The position numbers and the translations under genes were made by a program. This document shows positions 44,301 to 55,100 of a stretch of DNA of 64,000 nt, piece after piece. The notes below the pieces were generated by a model. The model worked only from the letters and a program-made list of their open reading frames with translations. It did not search any database and was not told the origin of the DNA. The number at the start of each line of letters is the position of its first letter. Positions within the stretch are counted from its first letter, which is position 1. Origin of the DNA: Larimichthys crocea (lineage: Eukaryota; Chordata; Actinopteri; Sciaenidae); contig NC_040021.1 in the NCBI RefSeq assembly GCF_000972845.2, positions 13,048,908 through 13,112,907 of the forward strand, read 5' to 3'.

Positions 44301-44501
44301 GCTGACATTTGTAATTGCTCTCTTGTAATCTCTTACGGATAGTCGCCTGAGAGCAGTAAAATTTCTTAATGTTGTTTCTCCGCCTGTTGCCCTTTTTTCC
44401 CCAGAACAGTTAAGACAGATGAGGACACTTATGAGAGCGACACACAGGAGCGCACCATCATCATTTCTGGAGCAGCGGATGACACAGAAGAAGAAGAATA
44501 G
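41334..44501 (+). CDS. ngs: Intermediate filament protein, ngs/thread-keratin-like
   Basis: Eleven exons give 531 aa: 41334-41530, 41751-41916, 42131-42280, 42455-42574, 42710-42805, 43140-43274, 43369-43479, 43553-43663, 43776-43900, 44007-44294 and 44405-44501. The head begins 'MSRSPERMSSYRRHFE', like type III heads. The coiled-coil rod runs from about residue 103 ('NERQEMVALNDRLAVYIEKV') to about 410, closing with 'EYQDLLNIKMSLEIEITTYR' and then 'KLIEGEDSR', the consensus rod end. The tail (about 120 aa) is Ser/Pro/Lys-rich and ends with 'KTVLIRTVKTDEDTYES' and a run of Glu, like desmin/vimentin tails. It should form cytoplasmic filaments. I recall fish ngs (notochord granular surface) and hagfish-type thread keratins as the closest; the class is firm and the symbol tentative. 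Intron 2 starts with GC instead of GT. Confidence 0.85.
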
Positions 44502-44787
44502 ACCGTTTATCTCCTGCAAATCTCACCGGGCGACCTTTCCTAACTATAAGCTGTATGCCAGCATTTGAAAATCCTAGATTTCAACATTGAATTAAAGAGA
44601 AAACACCCTGTACAGCAAGAAGACAATTTCCAACTCAAGGATTGTGTTAGTCTTCGCTGGAGACTTAACATTAAGAGAGATACACACTGTGTCCCAACGC
44701 TCTGCTCTGCTCTGCTCCTAACTCTCTCTGCCTCTCTGCTCTTTTAATCCTCCTGTGTGTCGGGAACATGTCTTTTGAAAGTAACTA

Positions 44788-44793
44788 AATAAA
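44788..44793 (+). terminator. Poly(A) signal of the filament gene
   Basis: AATAAA lies 287 nt after the stop codon. It is convergent with the pgm3 signal 85 bp further on. Confidence 0.8.
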
Positions 44794-44878
44794 CAGCAAG
44801 CAATCAGAGATGTGGTTTTCATTTAACAGTCATCGGTGTGAACAGGAACACTGAAACACACGCAGCCTTTTACCGTTA

Positions 44879-44884
44879 TTTATT
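44879..44884 (-). terminator. Poly(A) signal of pgm3
   Basis: AATAAA on the minus strand gives a pgm3 3' UTR of roughly 470 nt. The two convergent genes are therefore separated by only about 50-85 bp. Confidence 0.7.
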
Positions 44885-45336
44885 TAAACCGATAATCAAA
44901 AGGAAGTACAATTGCTGCAATCCCGTCATGTAAACTTTTGATTTCACAGTTTCAAAAAGTTTAGAAATTACAAATCCAAAAAGATTCTCTGTAGTAGGAA
45001 GTTACATAATAACCATCAATGAACCTGTCGTTGAAATCATCATCGTGTGAGAAGGCAACCGATTGTTTAAATTCTGGCATATATACAAGTGTACTGATTA
45101 GCAGAAGTAGTTTATAGATTAGATAGAATCCCATAATTCCAGGCATGGCAGCTTGTTTAAGGTACAATAACAAGCCAAGAGTGCCATTAGTAGCATAAAA
45201 TCTCCCAGGGCGGCACACACCATCACAATGACAGACAACGACAAAGAAATAGAGAACTAGAGTGTAGTGCCAGTTGCAATTAACCATAAGAAATCATTTG
45301 ACAACTTGACTGCAGTGCTGAGTGATTTCTTTGTTC

Positions 45337-48300
45337 TTAGTGCAATGGTTTGGGTTCATCACCCACTCCCCCAGCAAGACGGTAAACTGCCAGGCTAACT
45401 TCATGAGCCAGGGCATCAGTGCTCTCCTAAAAACAGAAACAAATTCTCTATATGTATCAGAGGATAAAACAAGGACAGGAACATGTCCCAAATATGGATC
45501 AAAAAAAAAAAAAAAGAAGAAGAAGAAAATCTCACCTGTGCTTCTGCCTCAGCGTAAACTCTCACCACATCCTCTGTCCCAGAGGGTCTCACGAAGGAGC
45601 GAGCCTGTTTGTACTTCTTCACTAAACTGTCAATGGCCTCCTGAAGTCCAGCTGGGCTCACTGCCCGTCTCTCCGCATCTGTTGTGTCTATCACCCTGCG
45701 GTCTGACACCTACAGAAAGAACAAATACAGCTATCCGTAACTGCTTATGCACCAATATTTGTGCAAAAGTAGCATGTACAAAACAGCAAAGGAGGTAAAC
45801 ACGCACAGGTTAGCAAGACAAGCTTTATAAAGCAGTCATAGGTAAAGTATATCAAACTGAAGTACTATAAAAAGTGCTCCTGCACTTTGATCAGGAATAT
45901 TGCACATTATAAAACAATAATGAATGAGCACCTTGACTTTGAGCTGCCTGTTTGGCAGATCAGTGTACATGGCGTCCCACTGCTGGATAGTCATACCCTT
46001 GATGGCTAATATGGCTTCAATCAGCAGCATGTCAGAAATGGCATCACCTACAGTCTTTAAAAGATAGAAAACACAAAGTAACACACCAGAACTATGAGTG
46101 AGTATAATAATAATCATAATAATCATGTTGTTTGGATCTAATGTTTGTGCATATCCACCTGGTTGATGACATTCACAGTGTTCTGCAGCAGCAGAGCCGC
46201 TCTCTTCCTCTCGTCGTCGGTGCCGGGGTTCTCCGCTAGCTGCTGGATTTTCTCTTCAGCCGCCTCACTGAACAACACCTGACCACAACACAGACACACA
46301 ATGTAAGGACTTGTAGTACTAATTCATTAAGAACACCAGACGTACCACAACATTGTGCTTCGTGTGAGTACGTGTCTGATCTACTCACAGTTCCATGACC
46401 ATTGGCCTCGAAGTACACGCCAATATCAAACTCCTGCGCTGCATGATGAAGGTGCTTCACTCCAGTTTTAGTACACACGACTGTTACCTAAATCGCATAA
46501 AAACGTGTGAGCACTGACTTCATCATATCAAAAAAAGGAATTTAAAAAAAGGTGTTTTCTCACCTTCATAGTGTTTTCCAGGTAGTGTGTTGAGCTCCCG
46601 TTGGCATATGCAGTTTGCACCACTGCTATCTTCAAGTCTAAACTGGCCTGTGTGAACAGAAACACAAAAACTTTCACTAAGAGTTTGTTTACATGTGCCT
46701 ATTTATTGTTTGCATCTTTGTTGAGAGCATACCTGTGTGAGCAGCTCCTTAAGGAAGGTGCTGATGAGAGTGGCGATTTTGTCTCCATCCAGCAGGTGAA
46801 ACCGTCCGTCAGAGTCAGTGTAATAGTAAACGATTCGGTCAGCATCACCATCAAACGAACAGCCACGCTCCCCTGGGTTAATTTCAATGCCTTCACACAG
46901 AGAGAGAGGGAGGGAGAGAGGGAGAGATGCAAATGTCATGCAGGCAGATGTCATGAAAAGTGACAAAGACCAAATATTAGCTGATAAACAGTCTCCATCT
47001 TGTGGTCAAACATTGCATCAATGATTTCATATGAAATAAACCACAGAAACAACGCATCATATCTACTGTCTCGTTGCAATATAAAGCATCTAGAAAGCAC
47101 GGTCGCACCTGTTGGAGGTTTTTGCTGCACTTTGACAAAGTCAGCCCCACACTGGTGATTGAGCTTTCCTTTACTGCCATCGTTGAACAGCGATATAAGC
47201 AGCTCCTTTTTCAGGTGACTCTCCATCTCATGTACCTTTAGAGCCCCGATACCATTAGCACCATCCACAGAGAGGTGCTTCTGGTCATCTGTACAATTAG
47301 ACGCCTTCTGGAGAAATAAAAAACAGACATAGGAGGGGATATATGACTGATTACTGGATGGATGGGTGGATAAACTGCAAAAAAAAACACAAATACACCC
47401 AAATGGAGAGACTTTGAATGAAAACACAAGAACACAGGTCATACCCTGTTTTCTTACATTGTTTATGAGCTGAATAAAAGCTTGGCAGAGTTTCTTATAG
47501 TATCCTTCCACTGTGGCTTCTCCATATTTACCCTGTGTGTTCTGACAGCGAACCATGTAGTGGAGCTGTGGCGTGGTCACCAAACCATAGTCTAATGAGC
47601 AAGACCAGAAGAAAAGTACAGAAATGAATAAATACAAGCAAGTCAACAAATAAATGGAATATGAGGGTATAAACGAGTATTATACTACCTTTGCTGTGAC
47701 CACCAAGTGCAGCTACTCCGTCCAATACTGCCTGTGAAAGGCTGGAACTGCTGCTTCTACAGTTACAGGACAGGTGTTTTTTTAGTTGTACCTGTTTTTA
47801 ATTGCTGCCACGGTAAGAATGAAAGACATTACATCAGATCACATACCTTGTGTCTTTGCCCACAAACACGTTAGCCTCCTGGCTCATGTTTATGGCCTCC
47901 TTCTCTATAACATCCTTCAGAGCAGTGAGCAAATCTTCCTGCTCAGCGTTGGCCAGCTGGGTGGCGTAGCTCTCCCATGTCTGTAGCAGCATCTCCCCCA
48001 TGGGGTCAATCAGCTTCACCCCGTTGTCTTCCTACACGAGTGCAGATGTAAAGAGAGAGACAGGTGGACACTGAAGGGGAGCAATAAGGAATAAACCATT
48101 TTTTGGGGGTCAAATCAACAAGATAAGGAGATTAACCCTGAAATGCCAAACTAAAACTATCTATGGATCTATGACAGGAATCCCCTTCTTACCTCTGGGT
48201 TGTGTGATGCAGTGACCATAACTCCGATGGTGGCTTTGGTCTTTTTGGAGCGAAGAGCGGCCAGCAGTCCCATCCTGAACATGATATGATCCAGTAGTTT

Positions 48301-48399
48301 GGCGTTGGCCCTGAATCCAGCTGTGCCATACTGCGAAACCAGCTCTGCGGGCTTAGGGTGCAGGCTGGACTGCTTTGAAACATCCTGAAAGTGGGCCAT
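45337..48399 (-). CDS. pgm3: Phosphoacetylglucosamine mutase
   Basis: Twelve coding exons give 546 aa: 48399-48193, 48031-47847, 47756-47689, 47591-47458, 47307-47109, 46890-46733, 46647-46564, 46487-46389, 46278-46159, 46054-45932, 45709-45536 and 45426-45337. All are GT-AG and in frame. The enzyme converts GlcNAc-6-phosphate to GlcNAc-1-phosphate on the way to UDP-GlcNAc in the cytosol. All four functional loops are present: the catalytic phosphoserine in 'TASHNP' (Ser65), the Mg-binding 'DGDADR' (Asp278, 280, 282), the sugar loop 'EANGHG' (about 372-377) and the phosphate loop 'RPSGTED' (from Arg500). Length agrees with the human form. A 5' exon (49564-49486) can splice in frame to 48401 and add 27 residues; see the separate entry. 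Convergent with the filament gene and divergent from snap91. Confidence 0.98.
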
Positions 48400-48403
48400 C
48401 ACT

Positions 48404-49485
48404 GAAACACATTATGAATACATAAACAGACAGACCGGTGAAATTTGATCCTATTCGCAGTCCACAAGTTTTATCTAATTACAATAACAAGATAGACTCG
48501 TAATGTACCTGCAGCACTATGCACTCTGCAGCACATTGGCCCCTGTTACAGTTAAATGATCACATTAGAGGTTTATTATTCACTACTATAATCATGTCAC
48601 ACTCGTGTAAGTCACATTTAAATGCTGCAGCTGGTCGAAGCTGGATGGATTTCAATAATTTTCTATAGAAAATATATTGTGATATATTTTAAACATACAC
48701 ATTAATTCAAACATAATGTGCAAGTCCTTTATCTGGCACCAACGCCCAAACTTTAATGACTTGCCAAAGGACAAGAGCAGGGCAAAGTTTGCATGCAGCT
48801 GATTAAACGTCTGTCAGTTTAATTCTATAGTTCAGCAGTGCTTTACCGGCATGAAAGTGAAGTAAACAATACTGCCAAAGCATCACAAACAAAACAACTA
48901 ATTGATGAGATAAAAAATAATAATATGCAATTCATTGAGTATGATAAAATAGAGATTTTAATATTAAAAGTAACATGGAAACATTTCAAGTGTGTGTGTG
49001 CAACATGCAATATCATGTCATCAATAAAGAAATAATAACAATATGTGAATACAAGATCAAATATCAAGGTGAATTACAAAATAAAATAAAATAAATCAGA
49101 TGAAGATCTAGCTGCTCCCTGACAGCTGCATTTTAGTCAAGATCTGTGAGTTTGTGTTGCACTTTAGTGAAGCACTTTGTCCTGATGTGATCATATGTGC
49201 TGCAGTGAAGCATGTTGTCTCCAGCTCTCCCTGTGAACACTGTCTGTCTCTCTGTCTGTCTGTCTGTCTCTCTGTCTGTCTGTCTCTAATGAAGAGTGGG
49301 GGACAATCCTCCACTAATACGACTGGAAAAACCTGCGGCTCAGGATGCTGTTTGAACCCGGCCTTGTCTCACTGCAGAGATAAACTGAATCAGTTGAATG
49401 ACTGAACTTACTGACATTAACAACATTACAATGACACCCAGAACAACACACACGGCTCTTTGCAGCGTCTCTTACACTCACTTAC
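48404..49485 (-). other. pgm3 intron 1
   Basis: AT-rich intron between the 5' exon and the main first coding exon. It holds a (TCTG/TCTC)n array at 49,241-49,286. No other gene is seen. Confidence 0.6.
49241..49286. repeat. (TCTG)n/(TCTC) microsatellite
   Basis: Tetranucleotide array with TCTC interruptions. Confidence 0.95.
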
Positions 49486-49564
49486 TGTGCACTTTTCTGG
49501 ATTCCAAGTTCACTTCCTCCTTCTCCTCCTCGTCCCTGTAACTGTTGTGAAGTGCCACGTTCAT
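49486..49564 (-). CDS. pgm3: pgm3 alternative N-terminal exon (candidate)
   Basis: On the minus strand an ATG at 49,564 opens 26 codons plus one base ending at a strong donor ('cacagtaagtg', exon end 49,486). Spliced to the acceptor at 48,401 ('tgtttcag'), the split codon is completed and the frame enters the main ATG directly, giving a 573-aa protein with leader 'MNVALHNSYRDEEEKEEV...'. Human PGM3 also has an isoform extended by about 28 residues, as I recall, which supports real use. Otherwise this exon serves as 5' UTR. The frame stays open further upstream, but that part looks repeat-derived. Confidence 0.55.
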
Positions 49565-50560
49565 CTTCTTCCTCCTCTCCTCTTTCTTCTTCTTTTTACG
49601 GCAGTTCGCTTCATCATTGTTGCATTTACTGCCACCTACTGGTCTCCACTCCTTCTCTGTTTCCAGGTCCACTATATATTCTTTTAATTAATTAATCCAG
49701 ATGTAATCAAAAACCTATAAATACACCTTCTCCCCTCTTAGATCTCCCACACTCTTTTCCTCATCACATTTCCTAACTACCTACCTCTGCAGCCTTATCC
49801 ACTTCTTCATTCCCCTGGGAGTCCTAAATGTGCAGGTGTTTCGGTTCAACGAGCGACCCTGTTAACTGGCGACCGTTCAAAACAGGAAGACACGTGGCTA
49901 TCCTAATGAATGGCTCTTTGTTTGGTTTGTTTACAATGTAAAGTCTTTTCGTGTCTTGTTTGACAGCTACGTATTTGCGTCGTGTTTCAACGGCTTTCGT
50001 AACTACGACAACCACGGGCGCGTTTCATTGAAGGGCACCAGTTAACAGGGTCGCCCATTAAACCGAAACACTGGCGTCCACGCGAATACTATTTCTTTGT
50101 TTTGACAGTATTTCTTGGTGTTCCTCGTTTTTCCTACACTCAGTATCTTTCTTGGCTTATTACTTACTTATATTATTATTATCTGTGTTAAATTTGCAAG
50201 TTATCGTCTCCTTAAAACGGCATACTAACCCTTCAAAATTATCCTCCTTTCTCTTTCTCTTTCGCCCTCTTACCGGACCTATAGAGACCGTCAGCCGATG
50301 CCTCCACCATCTAACCCCTGCCGTCTACCTAATCCAAAACCCGTACTCTAATGACAATGTCGAGAAACCCGGTAAAACCAATCCTAATCTCTCGCTTTAC
50401 TGTTTATATTTTACCGCTCCTCTATTATCCACCACCGGAGTCCCCTCCCCGCTGCCACCAAGGTGGTGGCTACAGTTTCGGATACGTCAGGTGACGCACA
50501 CACGCTTACGTGCTTATCAGTTAGAAATTAATAATTATCACTATACTATTAAATAAATGA
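49565..50560. repeat. Dispersed repeat abutting the pgm3 5' exon
   Basis: From about 49,565 the sequence reads 'ttcttctttttacggcagttcgc' and 'tttactgccacctactgg'. This is a familiar end of a multi-copy fish element, followed by C/T-rich non-coding sequence to about 50,560. A palindromic MITE (49,833-50,073) sits inside it. The open frame of 134 codons at 50,152-50,556 has no recognisable domain and probably belongs to this repeat. Confidence 0.5.
49833..50073. mobile_element. MITE with 38-bp terminal inverted repeats
   Basis: The left end, 49,836-49,874, starts 'gtgtttcggttcaacgagcg' and continues 'accctgttaactgg'. The right end, read on the minus strand from 50,071, starts 'gtgtttcggtttaatgggcg' and then gives the same 14 bases. 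The ends match over about 38 bp with roughly five differences. The outermost bases resemble hAT termini (CAGTGTTTC). No matching target duplication is visible. About 240 bp with no coding capacity. Confidence 0.85.
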
Positions 50561-50584
50561 ATACAATACTACTTCCTTTTAGAA

Positions 50585-50735
50585 AAGTACAAGTACTGAG
50601 ACAACGAAATACAGTTTAGTATCTAAAAGGCAGTGAGGTGCAGAGTTTGTACATATGTATAAAGATATATAAATAGTGTAGAAATATGAATTATGTTACA
50701 GGACATATATACAGTATTAAGAGTATGGGCAGATA
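50585..50735. repeat. Dispersed repeat (family B, copy 2)
   Basis: Shares the ordered motifs 'acaacgaaata', 'cagtttagtatcta', 'gtacatatg', 'agatatataaata' and 'aaatatgaat' with 14,435-14,555. Confidence 0.65.
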
Positions 50736-51299
50736 TTACAGCTCGTATAGCAGCACAATTGCGGTTTAAATGTAATTGTTTGTGTAATTATGCAGTACGA
50801 GTTAATTAAGCTGAGATGTATTGTTTCAGTCTGAAATATATTATAACTATATATTTACAATATTAACAGTAACAGTGCTGCTATTAATGCAAGTGATTAA
50901 GTATATATGCACAAACACATCAAAGAAAAACGTTATTTTAGGCTCAATATGGAGGATGGACACATTCAGTGGGCCAACATATAACCCGGATGTATTAGGA
51001 CGCCTCATCTGATCATAATCACAAATCCAAAACATGTCGTTGCATATTAAGGTCTGCTTATCTACCTAAAAATGCTTCACCTTCATCAGCTCTGACTCTG
51101 CATGCTGTCGTGCGTGCAAACCTGTGTAACGCACATACCCTGCATGCAGTAGCACATAAGCCACAGTCACGCTCGTGTATTAACCCTTTGGCGCATAGTG
51201 GGTACGAGTTTTTTGCACAGTGTCCCCCCCCTCCATGTCGACTCCCCTTTAAGAGACGTGGGATGCGACGTGTGTCATCCAACCCGGTCAGAGCACCCG

Positions 51300-52133
51300 C
51301 TGGGGGGAGGAGAGTCTAAGATGGACATATAGATACGGTTAAATAAATAAACAAACGACCAGGGGAGGAAGGAGAAAAGGAAATTCCTGCCTGCCTTTTT
51401 CCTCTTCCCGAGCATCTTGCGCTGCGCAGTGTTGGCGACACCACCGGGGAGCGGTGCGCATTTTCTGTCGATCTGAAGGGGGGGGAAACATCTGAAGAGG
51501 CTGATCAGAGACCGCAATCTGACATCCGAAGAGGACATTGCGGGTTCTTGTCTTATTGAAAGGGTTTTTTTTTAATGCACTAACGCGGGAGGAAAGACAT
51601 CCAAACCTGATGCGCGCTCCAAACGGGATATTTGACCGACCTACGGAGTGTTGATTTTACATTCCCACGTTTTCCAAGAATCATTTTTTTTTTTTGGACA
51701 ACCATATCGTCTTATTTCTTTTTCAAATCGTTGCTGCGGGGTGAGAACACAGCTTTTCATCGCCGCTTGAGCGTTACATAACCGAGTGGCATTAGCTGTC
51801 CGAGGTGCTGAAGTGAACGGTCGGAGGACTATAACGGGACGAGCCGAGGGGGAATTCACAACCTTGCGTAAGTCTAATCATGTCACCGCGCATATTATCA
51901 ACGTGACCACGTTATTTGATGCGAAAATAACATTTATGTGGTGCTTTGAGCTCATTTTGTGCGCTTTTTCTCCGCCCACACAGAAGGTCACAGGCCTATC
52001 AATCGGGGGGAAGAGGAAAAACGCGCCTCTCGCTGAACCACCGGGAAGCAGCTGGGTTATATTCATATTTTTTTCCCCATCATCATCTGTGGTGAAATAC
52101 ATTCCTGTAGCTGGTTGATTCAACGGAGAGAAA
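51300..52133 (+). promoter_or_regulatory. snap91 promoter and 5' UTR region
   Basis: CpG-richer sequence precedes the snap91 start. Within it a 5' UTR intron is plausible: donor 'cttgcgtaagtc' (intron from about 51,866) and acceptor 'ctccgcccacacag' ending at 51,982. The leader exon would then reach 52,134 directly. Not verified by transcripts. Confidence 0.4.
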
Positions 52134-55100
52134 ATGTCGGGGCAAACGCTCACGGATCGCATTGCCGCTGCGCAATACCAGCTAACGGGATCAGATATGG
52201 CCCGGGCTGTCTGCAAAGCCACCACTCATGAAGTGATGGCGCCCAAGAAAAAGCACCTGGAGTGTAAGTGTAGTCCTTCTTCCATCTCTCCCACTGCATG
52301 GTCCGGCTTTACAGGGGCCTACCTACCCTAGCATGCTGCACACAGATGCCATTAGTGCACTCACACCATCATGACCAGTCATTTCTTAATAGCCTTAGCT
52401 TAAAAGGGTGTGGTGGCCATAATGAATTGATGTGGCTACTGGTGATGACCCCTCTGGTGACCCTTTGTGTCAGCCCTCCAGTAAAGTTGATGGAAACCCA
52501 GTGAGATAGAGAGAGAGAGAGAGAAGAAAGGGAGAGGGAGGGAGGAAAGGTCATATTTTAAGGTAGACTGACAAATCATCCTCACATTTACTTTCTCCCT
52601 TTCTGTGCTCCTGCAAAAGCTACTTCCATCACTTGAAATTTAAGCTTTATTGTGGCACAGAAATGCTGAAGGCCTGCATGTCTAAATATGAATGGAAATT
52701 TATGTTTCATGTCCACATATACTAGATAAAAAATGTGAATTAGAAGCTCGGATAATGTATGAACAACATGCAAAGATCTATTTGAGTGAGTGAGGTTAAG
52801 CAGGGCCATAAAGTCACAGCTGAATACAGTTATCAAGCCTCACAGCTTTATTAACACATCACATCTATGTATGACAGCAGGGGACACTTTATGAGAAATC
52901 ATGATTAATCACTGTCATCTACCACAAATACTGAGTCAGACCAAGGCAGTGGCACGCTGCATACAGATGACGGGTGGTCTGATACGCTCTGCATGCTTCT
53001 TTTTTTTAATCTCTGTCTGCTGTCTGTCTGTGTCTGCATGTGGTCGCTGGGTAGGTTTGGCCCCGGTGTGTCTTGGGCTAGGACCTTATATCTTGTGATC
53101 CGCTCCCCTGCTGAATAATTTAATAATCAGCCAATGACTGCCTTGCATTATTTACACAGCCAAAGGTGACAGTGCTGATGCTAAAATGTGACAGAGACCG
53201 TTGCTTCTTCACTTTTTGCTGTGTCCCTGTGTGTGTGTTTTCTGTGTGTCTTTTGACTATTAAATGTACAGACTCAGACTTGTGTAGCTGCTGAGCAAAC
53301 TGTTACAGGTGCATGACCTCGTGACCCTTTTCTCCGACTACAAGGGATCACTTACCAACCACGAACACTTTTTATTTATAAGATGTTCCAACATAAACTA
53401 GTATCCACATGTAAAGACGTCGTCTTCCATCATGGTTTCTAGTCTAGTCTATGTCTAGTCTTAGGCTTTATCCCTTTCTAGGGCACTTCAACAAGCCACT
53501 TGTATGTAGGCCACTGTGCTTCCCTTGCATGTGTATCTTGGCTGGAAGGAAATTCCTAACCTCAAAAGACTAAAAACCATTTTCACCCAGATCCAAAAGA
53601 CTTTCATTGAGTTCACAACATAGTCACTGGATATAGTTTAGGCTGAAAACAGGAAGTCAAATTCAGGCATGTAAATAATCTTTCAGCATGTCTACAATAC
53701 TCGATGATAGGTAGATATAATAGGTCATATTTTTTCCTTTGTCACAGTGACACAGCCTGTGACCCTTGGGGTGGATGTGGGTGTGTGTTGTTGTTGGTGG
53801 CAGTGGTGGTGGTGGTGCAGTGCAGTTTCCATGGCAACAGATTGAGAGTGTCAGGGGATGGCAACCGTAAGGACGGAGGGAGATTGTGTGAAGGAAGAAG
53901 ACAAATGACAGGCCTGTCATCTTGGGAGTGCAGGGACAGCTAACTACACAGGATGGAGTGTGTATGAATGTAACAGTGCAGGTTGTAACAAATGGCCATT
54001 ACTGTCTTCTGATTGGAAAAATATAAAAGATGAACAGCCTGAAGTGGGAGCAGTTGTCAGTGTGAACATGTGTGTGTCAGAAGTGCCTTTTCATTCCTGA
54101 TTCAGCTACAAAATAAAAATTGCAATGGTGCGTTTGATTTCTTGCAAATTGCGGCAGACGGTGCAGGTGTCAGATGTGTGTTATTTCTCACCATTGGCTG
54201 TAAAACACACTCATATTCCTGTTTATTTAGTCGTGTACTGTATATAGATACACGGTAGAGAGTGAAAAGAACATTAGAAGGCTTGTGTTACAAATTTGTA
54301 GAGAACATGTGGTCCATGCAAGGTCAGTTAAACACCAAAGGCAATAGGTTTAAATTTATCTGAGGTCACACTCAAAATATGAAAAGTAGAATCAATGTAG
54401 TGACCTGAGCAGGAAGCTGTTGGCCACATGTAAATGAGAGTAAATATAAAGCCTGCAGCCGGTTAGCTTAGCCTAGAATAAAGACTGGAAACAAGTGGAA
54501 AAACCTGGCCTGGCTCTGTCTGAAGGTAACAAAATCTACCAGTATCTCTAAAGCTCACTAATGTTGTATGTCTTTCATTTGATCCCAATGAAAACTGAAG
54601 TCAAGTTGCTGTTTTACAGATGGTTATGTGCCTGACTTGACAGGGAGCAGTAACTTCCTGAAGTCTTGTCATCACTGTAGATATAACGTGTTAGTTTGTG
54701 AGCTTTAGGGGTGCTGGTTGGTGGATTTTGTTACCTTTGGACAGGGCCAACTCACTGTTTAGCTGATTCCAGTGTTTCTGCTTAGGCTAAGCTAACTATC
54801 TGCTAGCTGTAACCTTATATTTGGAATGTTATTGATCTTCTAAGCCAACATTCGGCAAGCAAGGAAATGTATTCCCCAAAATGTAATACTATTGCTTTAA
54901 GATGTTCCCACCACTCACACAAGAGTGAAATCAGTTCTGCTAAGTGGTGGGGTGAAATCATAGACTGTATAATACATGGACGATGTATCCGTGCCATCAC
55001 CCATAGTAAGTGTGGTGGCTCTGGCCAACGCTTTTTTGGCAGCCTTGCATCCGCCAGCTAATCCATATCTTTGCCCAAGATGGGCAAATATAAACATCTG

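Noticed and set aside
43857..44519. 220-codon minus-strand frame
   Set aside because: Antisense to exons 9-11 of the filament gene; the plus strand encodes the rod end and tail with proper splice sites.
46951..47649. 232-codon continuous minus-strand frame
   Set aside because: It reads through pgm3 exons 5 and 6 and the intron between them; the spliced model restores the conserved protein.
50152..50556. 134-codon frame with a hydrophobic start
   Set aside because: It lies in repeat-like sequence next to a MITE, with no domain or homologue recognised and no convincing promoter.
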